Under the pieces are notes generated by a model. It saw nothing but the letters and a program-made list of their open reading frames with translations, ran no database searches and had not been told where the DNA came from. Positions 50,900 to 60,162 of a DNA stretch of 64,000 nucleotides are shown piece by piece. This DNA is from an uncultured Aquimarina sp. (lineage in GTDB: Bacteria > Bacteroidota > Bacteroidia > Flavobacteriales > Flavobacteriaceae), in the NCBI RefSeq assembly GCF_947496855.1, contig NZ_CANMED010000003.1:596602-660601 (forward strand), written 5' to 3'. A program made the translations under genes and the position numbers. Numbering within the stretch: position 1 is the first letter of the stretch; every line of letters begins with the position of its first letter.

Positions 50900-51844
50900 A
50901 TGAAAATACGGTTTTCAATTTTACTGATTGCCATTACAACATTTTGTTTAGCACAAGAAAAAGAGGAGAGTAAAGAAAAAGAATATAACTCTGCTATTGT
51001 TAGAGTAAATCGTTTTATTGAAGGAACCTTAGCTACTCCATACTCTGATGATAGTGTTCCTCTTGTTATTTTTATTATGGATGCAGGAGCTATAAACAGA
51101 GAAGGTAATGACAGAATGTCTAAGAATGATGCTTTCAAATTATTAGCTATTGATCTAGCAGAACAAGGTGTCGCTACATATAGATACGATAAAAGACTTT
51201 TTAAAATTGATGCTCTTAGTATTCGGGAACATGAAATCTCACTAGATCACTTTATTAAAGATGCGCAATCAGTTGTAGAATATTTTAGAAAAAACGGGAA
51301 TTATACAAAGATTATTTTAGCAGGTCACGGTCAAGGTTCTTTGATAGGTATTATTGCTGCTAAAAATAATGTGGATGGATTTATATCCATAGCCGGAAAT
51401 GCGCAATCTGTAGATCAAATTGTTATTCAGCAACTCGAAAAACAAGCGCCTGGATTAGATAAAAGTGCCGCAGTAGCATTTGCTGACTTAAAAGAAAAAG
51501 GAAGAGCTATGAATTATGATCCTGCGCTAGAATCTATTTTTAGTTATAAGTTACAATATTTCATGAAATCTTGGGTAAAATATACTCCATCAGAAGAAAT
51601 AAAAAACTTAGAAATCCCCATTCTAATATTACAAGGTGATAAGGATCTACAGGTGGAAGTTTCTGAAGCTGAAAAATTAAAGGAGGCTGTTCCTAATGCC
51701 GAGTATATTATTATAGAAAACATGAATCACATTCTCAGAGAGATAAAAGGAAGTAGATTGGAAAACCATAAGTCTTATAATGAATACTGGTTAAAAATTA
51801 TGCCTGAAGTTACCAGCAGTATTATTAACTTCGTGAACAAATAA
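50900..51844 (+). CDS. Alpha/beta hydrolase-fold protein with the nucleophile serine replaced
   Basis: A 314-residue exported protein (signal MKIRFSILLIAITTFCLAQ) of the alpha/beta hydrolase fold. The acid (LILQGDKDLQVEV) and His (IENMNHILREI) regions are conserved. The nucleophile elbow reads AGHGQGSLIG, where the usual family motif is GHSxG, so position 144 is Gly instead of Ser (GGT codon at the site). The oxyanion region is also unusual (IFIMDAGAINREGN instead of AGSGPTDRDGN-like). It is therefore probably inactive as a hydrolase, or uses other chemistry. A Cof-type phosphatase gene follows 37 bases later. Confidence 0.8.
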   Translation: MKIRFSILLIAITTFCLAQEKEESKEKEYNSAIVRVNRFIEGTLATPYSDDSVPLVIFIMDAGAINREGNDRMSKNDAFKLLAIDLAEQGVATYRYDKRLFKIDALSIREHEISLDHFIKDAQSVVEYFRKNGNYTKIILAGHGQGSLIGIIAAKNNVDGFISIAGNAQSVDQIVIQQLEKQAPGLDKSAAVAFADLKEKGRAMNYDPALESIFSYKLQYFMKSWVKYTPSEEIKNLEIPILILQGDKDLQVEVSEAEKLKEAVPNAEYIIIENMNHILREIKGSRLENHKSYNEYWLKIMPEVTSSIINFVNK

Positions 51845-51881
51845 TTAATCTGTAAAATTTAGTAATCCAAATCTTATATTT

Positions 51882-52688
51882 TTGAATCCACATCGCATTA
51901 TATTTTCTGATATCGATGGAACACTTCTTAATGCTGAAAGAGAACTTTCTGATTTTACTATTTCTGAAATAAAACGCATAAAAGATACTATTCCAGTTAT
52001 ATTGATTTCTTCTCGCATGCCAAGTGCCATGACACATTTGCAAGAAGAACTAGATATCTCCCACCTCCCATTAATTTGTTATAATGGTGGACTAATTCTA
52101 GTTGATAAAAAACCAATTCATTCTACCTTTATAGCTACAAACATCATACAAGAGCTACATACATTTAATAAGGATAACTTGTTCCATATTAGCTTGTACC
52201 ATGACGATGATTGGTTTGTACCTCAAATGGATTTTTGGGCTAATAGAGAGGCTCAAAATACCAAAGTGACCCCTGTTATAAAATCGACCAAAGAAGTTAT
52301 TGAAAACTGGAAAAATGAAAATAAAGGCGCTCATAAAATAATGTGTATGGGTGATGAAAACTATATTGATCAAGCATTTAGATTTTTAGAAACCAATTTT
52401 AGTGACACACTGCATTTATATCGATCCAAACCCACATATATAGAAGTTGCACATAAAAGCATTTCAAAATTAACCGCAATCGAATTGTTGCTTGACACAC
52501 ATTATAAAATTTCTCTATCGGATGCAGTAGCTTTTGGCGATAATTATAACGATATTGCTATGATAAAAGCTATTGGTACTGGTGTTGCCGTTGCTAACGC
52601 TAAGCCAGAAACCTTAAAAATTGCTGATGTAGTTACTCTATCTGGAAAAGAAGATGGTGTTGCTACATACATTAAAAACAATATCTAA
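51882..52688 (+). CDS. Cof-type HAD-IIB family phosphatase
   Basis: A 268-residue cytosolic phosphatase starting at TTG. HAD motif I is IIFSDIDGTLLNAE (nucleophile and acid Asp), motif II is ISSRMPSA, motif III Lys is in KSISKLTAIELL, and motif IV is VAFGDNYNDIAMIKA. The cap (about 85-190) is of the C2 type used on sugar phosphates, FMN or PLP. GVAVANAKPETLKIAD is the usual end motif. Specific substrate unknown. It lies five bases before an M61 peptidase gene. Confidence 0.88.
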   Translation: MNPHRIIFSDIDGTLLNAERELSDFTISEIKRIKDTIPVILISSRMPSAMTHLQEELDISHLPLICYNGGLILVDKKPIHSTFIATNIIQELHTFNKDNLFHISLYHDDDWFVPQMDFWANREAQNTKVTPVIKSTKEVIENWKNENKGAHKIMCMGDENYIDQAFRFLETNFSDTLHLYRSKPTYIEVAHKSISKLTAIELLLDTHYKISLSDAVAFGDNYNDIAMIKAIGTGVAVANAKPETLKIADVVTLSGKEDGVATYIKNNI

Positions 52689-52693
52689 TACTT

Positions 52694-54589
52694 GTGCTAA
52701 GAAAAATTAACCTGATTAGAATTCTAATCCTTTACATTGCGTTATTAAATTCTATGATAGGTTGTAAAACAACAGAATCTACAATAATTGTAGATCGTAC
52801 ACCTATTATAGCTACTTTAGATTTAGTAAATATTATCGATGATAAAGTAAAAGTAGAATTAAAAGTAAGTAATTTAACTAAAGATACTATTAGCTATTAT
52901 CTCCCTAAAATAGTTCCTGGCACCTATCAAAATAATAACTACGGAAAATACATTGAAGAATTTAAAGCTTTTGATGATCTAGGGAATGAGTTATTGGTAA
53001 AAAGGCTTGGAGATAATCGTTGGAAAATTAATAATTCAAAACAGTTAAGTTCCATAACTTATTTAGTGAATGACACTTTTGACACTGAAGGTAACCATCA
53101 AATATTTTCTCCAACAGGAACGAACATCTTAAGCAATAAAAATTTTGTTTTAAATCTATATGCTTTTATAGGCTATTTTGATAAAATGAAAGAAAAGAAA
53201 TATAATCTTTTTATTAAACATCCATTGGATCTAGAAGCTTCAACGTCTTTATCCGAATATCTACCTAAAGAACCTCCAGCAGGTGCTAAGTATGACACTG
53301 ATCTTTTTATATTTAAGAGATATGCTGATTTAGCAGATTCTCCTATTATGTATTCTATTCCAGATAAAGTAACTTTTACTATTAATGAGATCGAAGTTTT
53401 GCTAAGTGTCTATTCGCCAAACAAATTACATCATGCGGAAGAATTGATGCCACAAATGGAGAGAATGATTAGAGCACAAAAGAATTTTTTAGAACCAATA
53501 AACACCACAAAAAAATACAGTGTCTTATTATATCTTTCCTCTGCTAAAAATGATGATGCTAAAGGTTTTGGTGCTTTAGAACACAACACTTCGACTGTAG
53601 TTGTTCTTCCTGAATCTATACCTCTTAAGAAATTAAATGAATCTCTAACCGATGTTGTTTCACACGAGTTTTTTCATATCGTTACACCACTAAGCATACA
53701 TTCTGAGGAGATCCATGATTTTGATTACAATAAACCAAAAATGTCTGAACATTTATGGCTTTATGAAGGAACAACAGAATATTTCTCATTATTGTTTCAA
53801 ATAAACCAGGCACTTATCGGTAAAGAAAACTTTTTTGAAAGAATTCTGGAAAAAATAAACAATTCCGAAGTATTTGATAATACTATGTCTTTTACGGAGA
53901 TGAGTAAAAAAATTCTACAAAATCCGTATCTAGAAAATTATCCTAATGTTTATGAAAAAGGGGCTCTGATCTCTATGTGTATAGATATCATTATGCGCGA
54001 AAAAAGCAATGGAGCTTATGGTATTGTAGATCTTATTCGTGGATTATCAAGTAGATTTGGTAGTGAGAAACCTTTTAAGGATGCAGAGTTAATAGAAATA
54101 ATAAAAGAAATTTCTTATCCGGAAGTAGCAGATTTTTTAAAGCTTCATGTAGTAAACAATACGCCTATTGATTATGGTTTTTATTTAGAAAAAGCTGGAT
54201 TGATCTGTAACACAATACAAATTCCATCTGCCTATTTTATTTACGAACAAGAACCATTTATTAAAGGATCTGAATCTAATAAGAAAGTGATTTTTACTGA
54301 TGGTGCTGAGCGTAATAATTTTTTAAAAAATGCAGGGATAAAAAGTGGTGATTTTTTATTAGGTATTAATAATAAAGAATATACTATTAAAAACATCTAT
54401 GACCTTTTTAGCGATTCTAGTAAATGGAATATTGGCGATGATATTACTTTTATTATAGAACGAGATCACAACATACTAAAGCTTAGTTCGAAGGTAATTG
54501 CTCCTACTATAGAAAAAGTAGTTCTAAAGCAAAACCCTAACGCATCTCTTAAACAAATAGAAGTCCTAAAAAGTTGGGTTAATGATTAG
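52694..54589 (+). CDS. M61-family aminopeptidase with PDZ domain
   Basis: A 631-residue exported zinc peptidase, starting at GTG with a probable lipobox (LNSMIGCKTTE). The M61 N-terminal beta domain (about 35-230) precedes the catalytic domain with zinc motif VSHEFFHIVTPLSIHS and the Glu ligand in LWLYEGTTEYFSLL. A C-terminal PDZ-like domain (about 525-610, AGIKSGDFLLGINNKEYT) is present. Relatives are glycyl aminopeptidases. It is the last gene of the rightward group with the Cof phosphatase. Confidence 0.9.
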   Translation: MLRKINLIRILILYIALLNSMIGCKTTESTIIVDRTPIIATLDLVNIIDDKVKVELKVSNLTKDTISYYLPKIVPGTYQNNNYGKYIEEFKAFDDLGNELLVKRLGDNRWKINNSKQLSSITYLVNDTFDTEGNHQIFSPTGTNILSNKNFVLNLYAFIGYFDKMKEKKYNLFIKHPLDLEASTSLSEYLPKEPPAGAKYDTDLFIFKRYADLADSPIMYSIPDKVTFTINEIEVLLSVYSPNKLHHAEELMPQMERMIRAQKNFLEPINTTKKYSVLLYLSSAKNDDAKGFGALEHNTSTVVVLPESIPLKKLNESLTDVVSHEFFHIVTPLSIHSEEIHDFDYNKPKMSEHLWLYEGTTEYFSLLFQINQALIGKENFFERILEKINNSEVFDNTMSFTEMSKKILQNPYLENYPNVYEKGALISMCIDIIMREKSNGAYGIVDLIRGLSSRFGSEKPFKDAELIEIIKEISYPEVADFLKLHVVNNTPIDYGFYLEKAGLICNTIQIPSAYFIYEQEPFIKGSESNKKVIFTDGAERNNFLKNAGIKSGDFLLGINNKEYTIKNIYDLFSDSSKWNIGDDITFIIERDHNILKLSSKVIAPTIEKVVLKQNPNASLKQIEVLKSWVND

Positions 54590-54665
54590 CTTAATAGACA
54601 TCTAATTTAGTTTTAATCCAAAAATCGTATTTTGCGTCCCATCTCATATTAAATGAACTCACACT

Positions 54666-55970
54666 ATGGAAAATGCTCCTTTTTTCACCAATGACACTAT
54701 TGTCTTTGGAATTCTATTATTATGTTTAGGTCTCGTTTTTCACACTTCTTCTATTAAAACAAGTTTTTGGCAAGGTTTTTATAAATTCGTTCCTGCTCTT
54801 TTACTTTGCTATCTACTTCCGGCCATATTTAATTCTTTAGGAATCATCTCTCCAGAATGGAAAGAAATAGATAGTAATGGAGAAATTATAGAAAAATCAT
54901 CAAGTGTTTATTTTATTGCTAGTAGATATTTATTACCTGCTTCTCTGGTGCTAATGACCTTAAGTATTGACCTTAAAAGCATATTTAATTTAGGTCCTAA
55001 GGCACTAATTATGTTTGCCACAGGTACTATCGGTATTATAATCGGAGGTCCCATTGCCATTTTACTAATTTCCTTTATATCTTCTGATGCGTTAGGGGGT
55101 ATTGGGCCAGACGCTGTCTGGAGAGGATTATCCACTCTTGCTGGCAGTTGGATTGGTGGAGGTGCTAATCAGGCGGCGATGCTAGAGATCTATGAGTATA
55201 ATCCTGATAAGTATGGAGCTATGGTTGTGGTAGATATTGTAGTAGCGAATCTTTGGATGGCTATTCTACTTATTGGAATTGGAAAAAGTAAAAAAATTGA
55301 TCACTGGTTAAAAGCAGATAGTAGTGCTATAGAATCTCTAAAAGAGAAAGTATCGACATATGCAAAAAGCGTGTCTCGAACTCCTACTTTAACTGATTAT
55401 ATAATTATGCTATCTATAGCATTTACAACTGTAGGGATAGCGCATTGGGGTGCTGGAGGAATTTCTGGCTTTTTATCAAATAACTTTGAAGTATTTAATG
55501 ATAAAAGTTCTGCCCTATCTTCATTTACTTCCAAATTCTTTTGGATGATTACCATAGCTACTTTTATCGGAATTTTATTATCTTATACTAAAGCAAAGAA
55601 ATATGAGGGTGCAGGAGCAAGTAAAATAGGAAGCATCTTTATCTACATACTTGTAGCCACCATAGGTATGAAAATGGATTTGGGTCAAATATTAGATGAA
55701 CCTAAGCTTATTCTAATAGGACTTGTGTGGATGCTAATACATGCGTTATTATTAATAGGTGTAGCTAAGCTCATCAAAGCGCCTTACTTTTTTCTGGCAG
55801 TTGGCAGCCAAGCAAATGTAGGGGGAGCAGCCTCTGCTCCTGTAGTTGCTGCAGCTTTCCATCCATCTCTTGCTACTGTTGGTGTGCTATTAGCCGTTTT
55901 CGGATATGTAGTAGGAACATACGGTGCTATTTTGTGTACGATATTGATGCAAATTGCATCTGGAAGTTAG
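54666..55970 (+). CDS. DUF819 family membrane protein
   Basis: A 434-residue inner-membrane protein with about 11 helices. Conserved stretches are the Gly-rich LAGSWIGGGANQAAMLE in the middle and GSQANVGGAASAPVVAAAFH near the end, which look like the two inverted-repeat discontinuous helices of a carrier. The family (YjcL/DUF819) is a presumed transporter of unknown substrate. It stands alone with a short 76-base gap upstream. Confidence 0.88.
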   Translation: MENAPFFTNDTIVFGILLLCLGLVFHTSSIKTSFWQGFYKFVPALLLCYLLPAIFNSLGIISPEWKEIDSNGEIIEKSSSVYFIASRYLLPASLVLMTLSIDLKSIFNLGPKALIMFATGTIGIIIGGPIAILLISFISSDALGGIGPDAVWRGLSTLAGSWIGGGANQAAMLEIYEYNPDKYGAMVVVDIVVANLWMAILLIGIGKSKKIDHWLKADSSAIESLKEKVSTYAKSVSRTPTLTDYIIMLSIAFTTVGIAHWGAGGISGFLSNNFEVFNDKSSALSSFTSKFFWMITIATFIGILLSYTKAKKYEGAGASKIGSIFIYILVATIGMKMDLGQILDEPKLILIGLVWMLIHALLLIGVAKLIKAPYFFLAVGSQANVGGAASAPVVAAAFHPSLATVGVLLAVFGYVVGTYGAILCTILMQIASGS

Positions 55971-56030
55971 TTTTTCAATCTAATTTATAGCATCTTTGTA
56001 CTCCATTTTTTTTAAATCAAAAAACTATCA

Positions 56031-56771
56031 ATGCAACGAATTTCTGCCATCTTATTTTTAACTATTCTTGTGCTAGGTTGTAGTACTCAAAAGAAAGAAG
56101 GAAATGTTTCTATTAGTGGAACGGTAAAAGGGCTTAAAAAAGGAACTCTTTATCTTCAAAAAATACAGGATACTACTTTAGTAAATCTAGATTCTTTGAT
56201 TATTGATGGTAATCCACAATTTGCATTTCAAACCGATGTTAAGGAACCCGAGATACATTATCTATACCTTGACAAGCACGACGGCACTCAATTTAATGAC
56301 CGTATTGAATTTTTCGCAGAGGTTGGAGAAGTTTCTATCAACACCTCCTTAAATGGTTTTGATAGAGATGCTATTATTTCAGGAGGTAAAAATCAGGCTA
56401 AACTAGTAGAGTATAACAAAATGAATAAGAGATTCAATGAAAGGAATCTGAGAATCATAAAGGAAGATTATGAGGCTAAAAAACAAAATGATGAGGAGAA
56501 ATTATCTGAAAACGACAAAGCTTATAAAAATTTATTAAGACAGAAATATTTATACACAATTAATTTTGCCATTAACAATAGAAAACTAGAAGTAGCTCCC
56601 TATATTACACTTAACGAAGTTTTTGATGCTAACATTAAATATCTAGATACTGTAGCAAAATCATTATCTCCGAGAGTTAAAAAATCAATCTACGGAAAAC
56701 AGCTTAGAGAATACTTAGGAGAGCGAAAAGCTAAAGAAGCGAAAAGAATTGAAGTAAAAAAGGAAAATTAA
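56031..56771 (+). CDS. DUF4369-domain lipoprotein
   Basis: A 246-residue lipoprotein (lipobox LTILVLGCST). Residues about 27-120 form a DUF4369 beta domain (SISGTVKGLKKGTLYLQKI), which in Bacteroidota often precedes a thioredoxin-like domain. Here no thioredoxin domain follows: the rest is a helical, very charged region (EAKKQNDEEKLSENDKAYK) ending in KEAKRIEVKKEN. It is thus the short form of the family. Function unknown. Confidence 0.8.
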   Translation: MQRISAILFLTILVLGCSTQKKEGNVSISGTVKGLKKGTLYLQKIQDTTLVNLDSLIIDGNPQFAFQTDVKEPEIHYLYLDKHDGTQFNDRIEFFAEVGEVSINTSLNGFDRDAIISGGKNQAKLVEYNKMNKRFNERNLRIIKEDYEAKKQNDEEKLSENDKAYKNLLRQKYLYTINFAINNRKLEVAPYITLNEVFDANIKYLDTVAKSLSPRVKKSIYGKQLREYLGERKAKEAKRIEVKKEN

Positions 56772-56823
56772 ATGTGTCGTCCTATAATCGATACTGATTA
56801 ATAAGGTTTAAAATTAATTATTT

Positions 56824-56861
56824 AAGGCTGAAGAATGGAATCATTCTTCAGCCTTTTTTGA
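56824..56861 (+). terminator. Terminator of the DUF4369 gene, followed by an empty stretch
   Basis: AAGGCTGAAGAATG (56824-56837) pairs perfectly with CATTCTTCAGCCTT (56842-56855), followed by TTTT. From here to the tRNA terminator (56862-57060) I see no ORF or signal. Confidence 0.88.
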
Positions 56862-57067
56862 TTCACCATACAATAACTTTATATTTTCTGTGTCACATAT
56901 GGCATATATTCCACTTTGTTTAAGAATAAATCCTACATGTCTTTATCATGTAACACAAAAAACCAACTCCTGTCGAAGTTATGTTTTATACTTAGAACCT
57001 ATTGATAAAATCCTTTCAATAAGCTCAAAATCAACCCTTCGACTATCCTAATTCTATTCCATAAAAA

Positions 57068-57097
57068 AACTCCAAACTAAATTAAAAGTTTGGAGTT
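57068..57097 (-). terminator. Terminator of tRNA-Thr
   Basis: AACTCCAAACT (57068-57078) pairs with AGTTTGGAGTT (57087-57097); on the minus strand it is followed by TTTTTTTAT, 10 bases after the tRNA 3' end. Confidence 0.8.
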
Positions 57098-57106
57098 AAC
57101 ACTTAG

Positions 57107-57180
57107 AGCCGATGGAGGGACTCGAACCCACGACCTGCTGATTACAAATCAGCTGCTCTAGCCAGCTGAGCTACATCGGC
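57107..57180 (-). tRNA. tRNA-Thr (anticodon UGU)
   Basis: A 74-base cloverleaf on the minus strand. The acceptor stem is GCCGATG/CATCGGC, the D arm contains GCTCAGCTGGCTAGAGC, and the anticodon stem GCTGA/TCAGC encloses TTTGTAA, so the anticodon is TGT. The T arm has GTGGG-TTCGAGT-CCCTC with one U-U mismatch. CCA is not encoded. Confidence 0.95.
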
Positions 57181-57237
57181 AAAGCGATTGCAAATATAAT
57201 TTCTGTAATCATATTTACAAATACTTTTCAAAAAAAA

Positions 57238-57504
57238 TTATAAAGAATTTACTTTCTCAGCTAAAGACTTAGCTGTTTTCTCTAAATCTTCTTTGATAGA
57301 CTTAAAGTGTTTCGCTGTATTTTCCACATTACGATCACTAACTCTAGCCATAAATGCATCAAACGATGTGATCGCTTCATCAATAATAACTTCTCCTGCT
57401 TTTTTATCCTTATCAGGATTGTTTTCTTCCCAGATATACACTTCTTCTATAATATCACCTAAAACGTAGTTAATATCCTTCTTTAGATTTCTTTTATTTG
57501 CCAT
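57238..57504 (-). CDS. Small conserved helical protein of unknown function
   Basis: An 88-residue, fully helical, charged protein (NLKKDINYVLGDIIEEVYIW, then DEAITSFDAFMARV and a C-terminal coiled stretch). No cysteines, no signal peptide. I recall similar flavobacterial hypothetical proteins but no function. It lies between the tRNA and manA on the same strand. Confidence 0.75.
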   Translation of the reverse strand: MANKRNLKKDINYVLGDIIEEVYIWEENNPDKDKKAGEVIIDEAITSFDAFMARVSDRNVENTAKHFKSIKEDLEKTAKSLAEKVNSL

Positions 57505-57602
57505 TTCTAATTTATTTTATGCAAAATTAGTCTTTTAACCCTGCTTCTGCAATAGAAAATCTATTCCATGCTGAAATATCAATAAAATATGAGGTTTTAG
57601 AT

Positions 57603-58580
57603 TTAAATGTAAGTCTGTAAAAGTTTTACTCTTTTGGAGATCACTTTTACTTCATGGATAGATGCAGGAACCAAAATGGTTTCTCCAAAGTTAATATCTA
57701 TTCTCTGTTCTCCATTAATTATTTCTGCTTCACCTTCTACACACATATATATCACAAAAGAATCGAATACTTCATGAGACAACAAAATTTCCGTATCAAC
57801 TTCTATCAAATTTGTTACAAAATGAGGACAATTAACCAAATCTGTTACTTCATTCTTTCTCGGCTCATAAGACACCTTGTAATCTGTACTATCATTAAAA
57901 TCTATAGCTTCTAAAGCATCTTCCTGATGAAGCTCTCTATAGCCTCCGTTAGCATCTTTACGATCCCAATCGTAGACGCGATATGTTATATCTGATGTTT
58001 GCTGTATTTCTGCCAACAATACTCCTTTACCGATTGCATGAATCAATCCAGAATATACAAAAAAAGTATCCCCAGAGGATACAGGTTCATAATGAAGAAT
58101 ATTCTTTATTGTTTTATTAGTGACATGCTTTTGATATAATTCCGGACTTACTTTCTGATTAAAACCAATAATAATATTAGCGTTTTTATCAGCTTGAGTA
58201 ATGTACCACATTTCAGTCTTACCTAGTGAATTATGTTTTCGCTTCGCTATTTCATCGTCTGGATGCAATTGTACAGAAAGGTCTTCCTTAGCATCAATAA
58301 ACTTAATAAGTAAAGGAAATTTAGTTCCAAAACGTTTAAAATTCTTTTCTCCTACTAGTTTTTCTCGATGAGAAGTTAGAAGATCCTTTAACGTCTCCCC
58401 CTTATAAGCTCCATTAATTACAACAGATTGTTCTCCTTTTACATCACTTATTTCCCAGCTTTCACCAATAGAAGAACCTTTTGCTTCTTTTCCTAGAAGG
58501 GTATTTAACTTAGAACCTCCCCATATTTTTTCTTTAAGGATTGGTTTGAATTTTAATATATATAGTGAATCTTTATCCAT
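57603..58580 (-). CDS. manA: Mannose-6-phosphate isomerase (type I)
   Basis: A 325-residue cupin-fold zinc enzyme converting mannose 6-phosphate and fructose 6-phosphate, feeding GDP-mannose and polysaccharide synthesis. The opening KPILKEKIWGGSKL, the zinc site SVQLHPDDEIA with Glu in KTEMWYI, and the conserved HAIGKGVLLAEIQQTSD are all present. The short (about 320) length is the Bacillus-like form. Its start overlaps the upstream bcp gene by eight bases. It is the last gene of the leftward idi-PTPS-bcp-manA unit. Confidence 0.92.
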   Translation of the reverse strand: MDKDSLYILKFKPILKEKIWGGSKLNTLLGKEAKGSSIGESWEISDVKGEQSVVINGAYKGETLKDLLTSHREKLVGEKNFKRFGTKFPLLIKFIDAKEDLSVQLHPDDEIAKRKHNSLGKTEMWYITQADKNANIIIGFNQKVSPELYQKHVTNKTIKNILHYEPVSSGDTFFVYSGLIHAIGKGVLLAEIQQTSDITYRVYDWDRKDANGGYRELHQEDALEAIDFNDSTDYKVSYEPRKNEVTDLVNCPHFVTNLIEVDTEILLSHEVFDSFVIYMCVEGEAEIINGEQRIDINFGETILVPASIHEVKVISKRVKLLQTYI

Positions 58581-59034
58581 TCATCATTTTTTTAACTGTT
58601 TTAATAGCTTGTTTCAAATGTTGTGACGAATTGATACTGTTAAATTTTAGCCTAATTATACCTTCTTTGTCTATTACAAAGGTTTCTCTACCTGGCAACA
58701 TTCCAAACAGACCTGCTTTTACACCAAAAATTTTTCTTAGATCACCTTTCTCATCCGATAAAAAAATGAACGGTAATCTGAATTTGCTTTTAAATCTTTC
58801 GTGAGATTTTATACTATCAGAGCTTATTCCTATAACCTCTACTCCCATATTTTTGAAATCTTCGTAACTATCTCTAAAGTCACAAGCTTCTTTTATACAT
58901 CCTGGGGTGAAATTTTTGGGATAAAAATAAACTACCAGTGGGGTTTTTCCGATAAAATCATTGCTTTGAAAATCAGTGCCATCATCTTTAATTGCTGTAA
59001 ATTGGGGAATTTTACTCCCTAGTTTCAAAGCCAT
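58573..59034 (-). CDS. bcp: Peroxiredoxin of the BCP/PrxQ type
   Basis: A 153-residue thioredoxin-fold thiol peroxidase. The peroxidatic and resolving cysteines are five residues apart in TPGCIKEACDFRD, the pattern of atypical two-Cys PrxQ. GISSDSIKSHERFKSKF is a family motif. The family start KLGSKIPQF fits. It overlaps manA by eight bases and follows the PTPS-like gene by eight bases. Confidence 0.92.
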   Translation of the reverse strand: MALKLGSKIPQFTAIKDDGTDFQSNDFIGKTPLVVYFYPKNFTPGCIKEACDFRDSYEDFKNMGVEVIGISSDSIKSHERFKSKFRLPFIFLSDEKGDLRKIFGVKAGLFGMLPGRETFVIDKEGIIRLKFNSINSSQHLKQAIKTVKKMMNG

Positions 59035-59042
59035 AAATAATT

Positions 59043-59453
59043 TTATTTACCATTATATATTACATAGTTACGAGGGGTTTCAAATAATGTAACTTCGATA
59101 TCATACATTAAATCTAGCTTTTTACGCAGTCTATTCCAAATTACAACGGCTATATTTTCCACTGTTGGATTTAAATTTTTAAATTCTTCAACTTCTTCAT
59201 TAAGGTTTTTATGATCCATATAATCCTCTACTTCAGATTTGATGTAGTCTTTTAATATCTTTAAATCAATTAAAAAACCCGTTTCAGGATCAATATCACC
59301 TATTACAGCAACAACTAATTCATAATTATGTCCGTGGTATAGAGGATTACTACATTTCCCAAAAACCTGAGTGTTTTTTTCATCACTCCAATCTTTTCTA
59401 TACAATCGATGTGCTGCGTTAAAATGTGCTTTCCTACAGGCTTTTATCTTCAT
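59043..59453 (-). CDS. 6-pyruvoyl-tetrahydropterin synthase/QueD family enzyme
   Basis: A 136-residue pterin enzyme. Zinc-binding His residues are in KAHFNAAHRL and in LYHGHNYELVV; the catalytic-type Cys precedes as KCSNPLYHGHNY, a C-x5-HGH spacing that resembles true 6-pyruvoyl-tetrahydropterin synthases more than the C-x3-HGH of QueD. The Glu motif near the end is LFETPRNY. Either tetrahydropterin or queuosine precursor synthesis is possible; no other queC/queE is nearby. The start overlaps the idi stop by four bases. Confidence 0.88.
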   Translation of the reverse strand: MKIKACRKAHFNAAHRLYRKDWSDEKNTQVFGKCSNPLYHGHNYELVVAVIGDIDPETGFLIDLKILKDYIKSEVEDYMDHKNLNEEVEEFKNLNPTVENIAVVIWNRLRKKLDLMYDIEVTLFETPRNYVIYNGK

Positions 59454-59968
59454 AATGTGATGTGTGAGTAAAATTTATCAAAAATAATTTTAAACCAGGC
59501 CGTATAAAGGTTAGGGTTATTAACCATATCTTCTTTTATATCTTCAATCGCCATCCATTTCCAGTCTGCAACCTCTTCTGGATTGATTACTGGATTATTT
59601 TCATAGTGTCCAATCATCACATGATCTAATTCATGTTCTGTAAGACCGTTATCAAATGGTGCTTTGTATATAAACGATATAGTTTCTTTAAGTGGAGTAG
59701 TAAATCCCATTTCTTCCTGCAATCTTCTAATTCCTGCTTTCAGATTGGTTTCTCCTTCTCGTTGATGGCTACAGCAAGTATTTGTCCATAACCCTGGCGA
59801 ATGATATTTATGTTGAGCTCGTTGTTGTAGCATTAATTCTTGTTTATCATTAAGAATAAAAACAGAAAATGCTCTATGTAATAGTGCTTTTTCGTGTGCT
59901 TCAAGCTTAGGCATTAACCCAATTTGCTCATCATTTTCATTGACTAAAATGACTTTTTCTTCTTCCAT
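59450..59968 (-). CDS. idi: Isopentenyl-diphosphate delta-isomerase (type 1)
   Basis: A 172-residue Nudix-fold enzyme interconverting IPP and DMAPP. ATG at 59968 gives the normal length; an upstream in-frame start at 60013 would add 15 residues unlike the family. The active-site Cys lies in WTNTCCSHQREGE and the Glu in TEHELDHVMIG. The Nudix-like helix is AGIRRLQEEMGF. First gene of the unit with the PTPS-like gene, bcp and manA. Confidence 0.92.
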   Translation of the reverse strand: MEEEKVILVNENDEQIGLMPKLEAHEKALLHRAFSVFILNDKQELMLQQRAQHKYHSPGLWTNTCCSHQREGETNLKAGIRRLQEEMGFTTPLKETISFIYKAPFDNGLTEHELDHVMIGHYENNPVINPEEVADWKWMAIEDIKEDMVNNPNLYTAWFKIIFDKFYSHITL

Positions 59969-60084
59969 TTTTTTGTATTGCCTCAAAATTACGAAATCGT
60001 AGTAGCAATTCATAATCTATACCATTTTTGGCATAAAATAAAGAATTGTTTATGTCAGCCTTGTTTGACGTTATGTCTTTAAAG

Positions 60085-60119
60085 CTAAAAAACACCTTAA
60101 CAAATAAGGTGTTTTTTAG
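60085..60119. terminator. Terminator after the OmpA-PD40 gene
   Basis: CTAAAAAACACCTTA (60085-60099) pairs with TAAGGTGTTTTTTAG (60105-60119) around ACAAA. It ends the leftward T9SS module and separates it from idi. Confidence 0.85.
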
Positions 60120-60162
60120 ATAGACTAACATATATTCTTGATCTATACAGAGCTGTTATATA

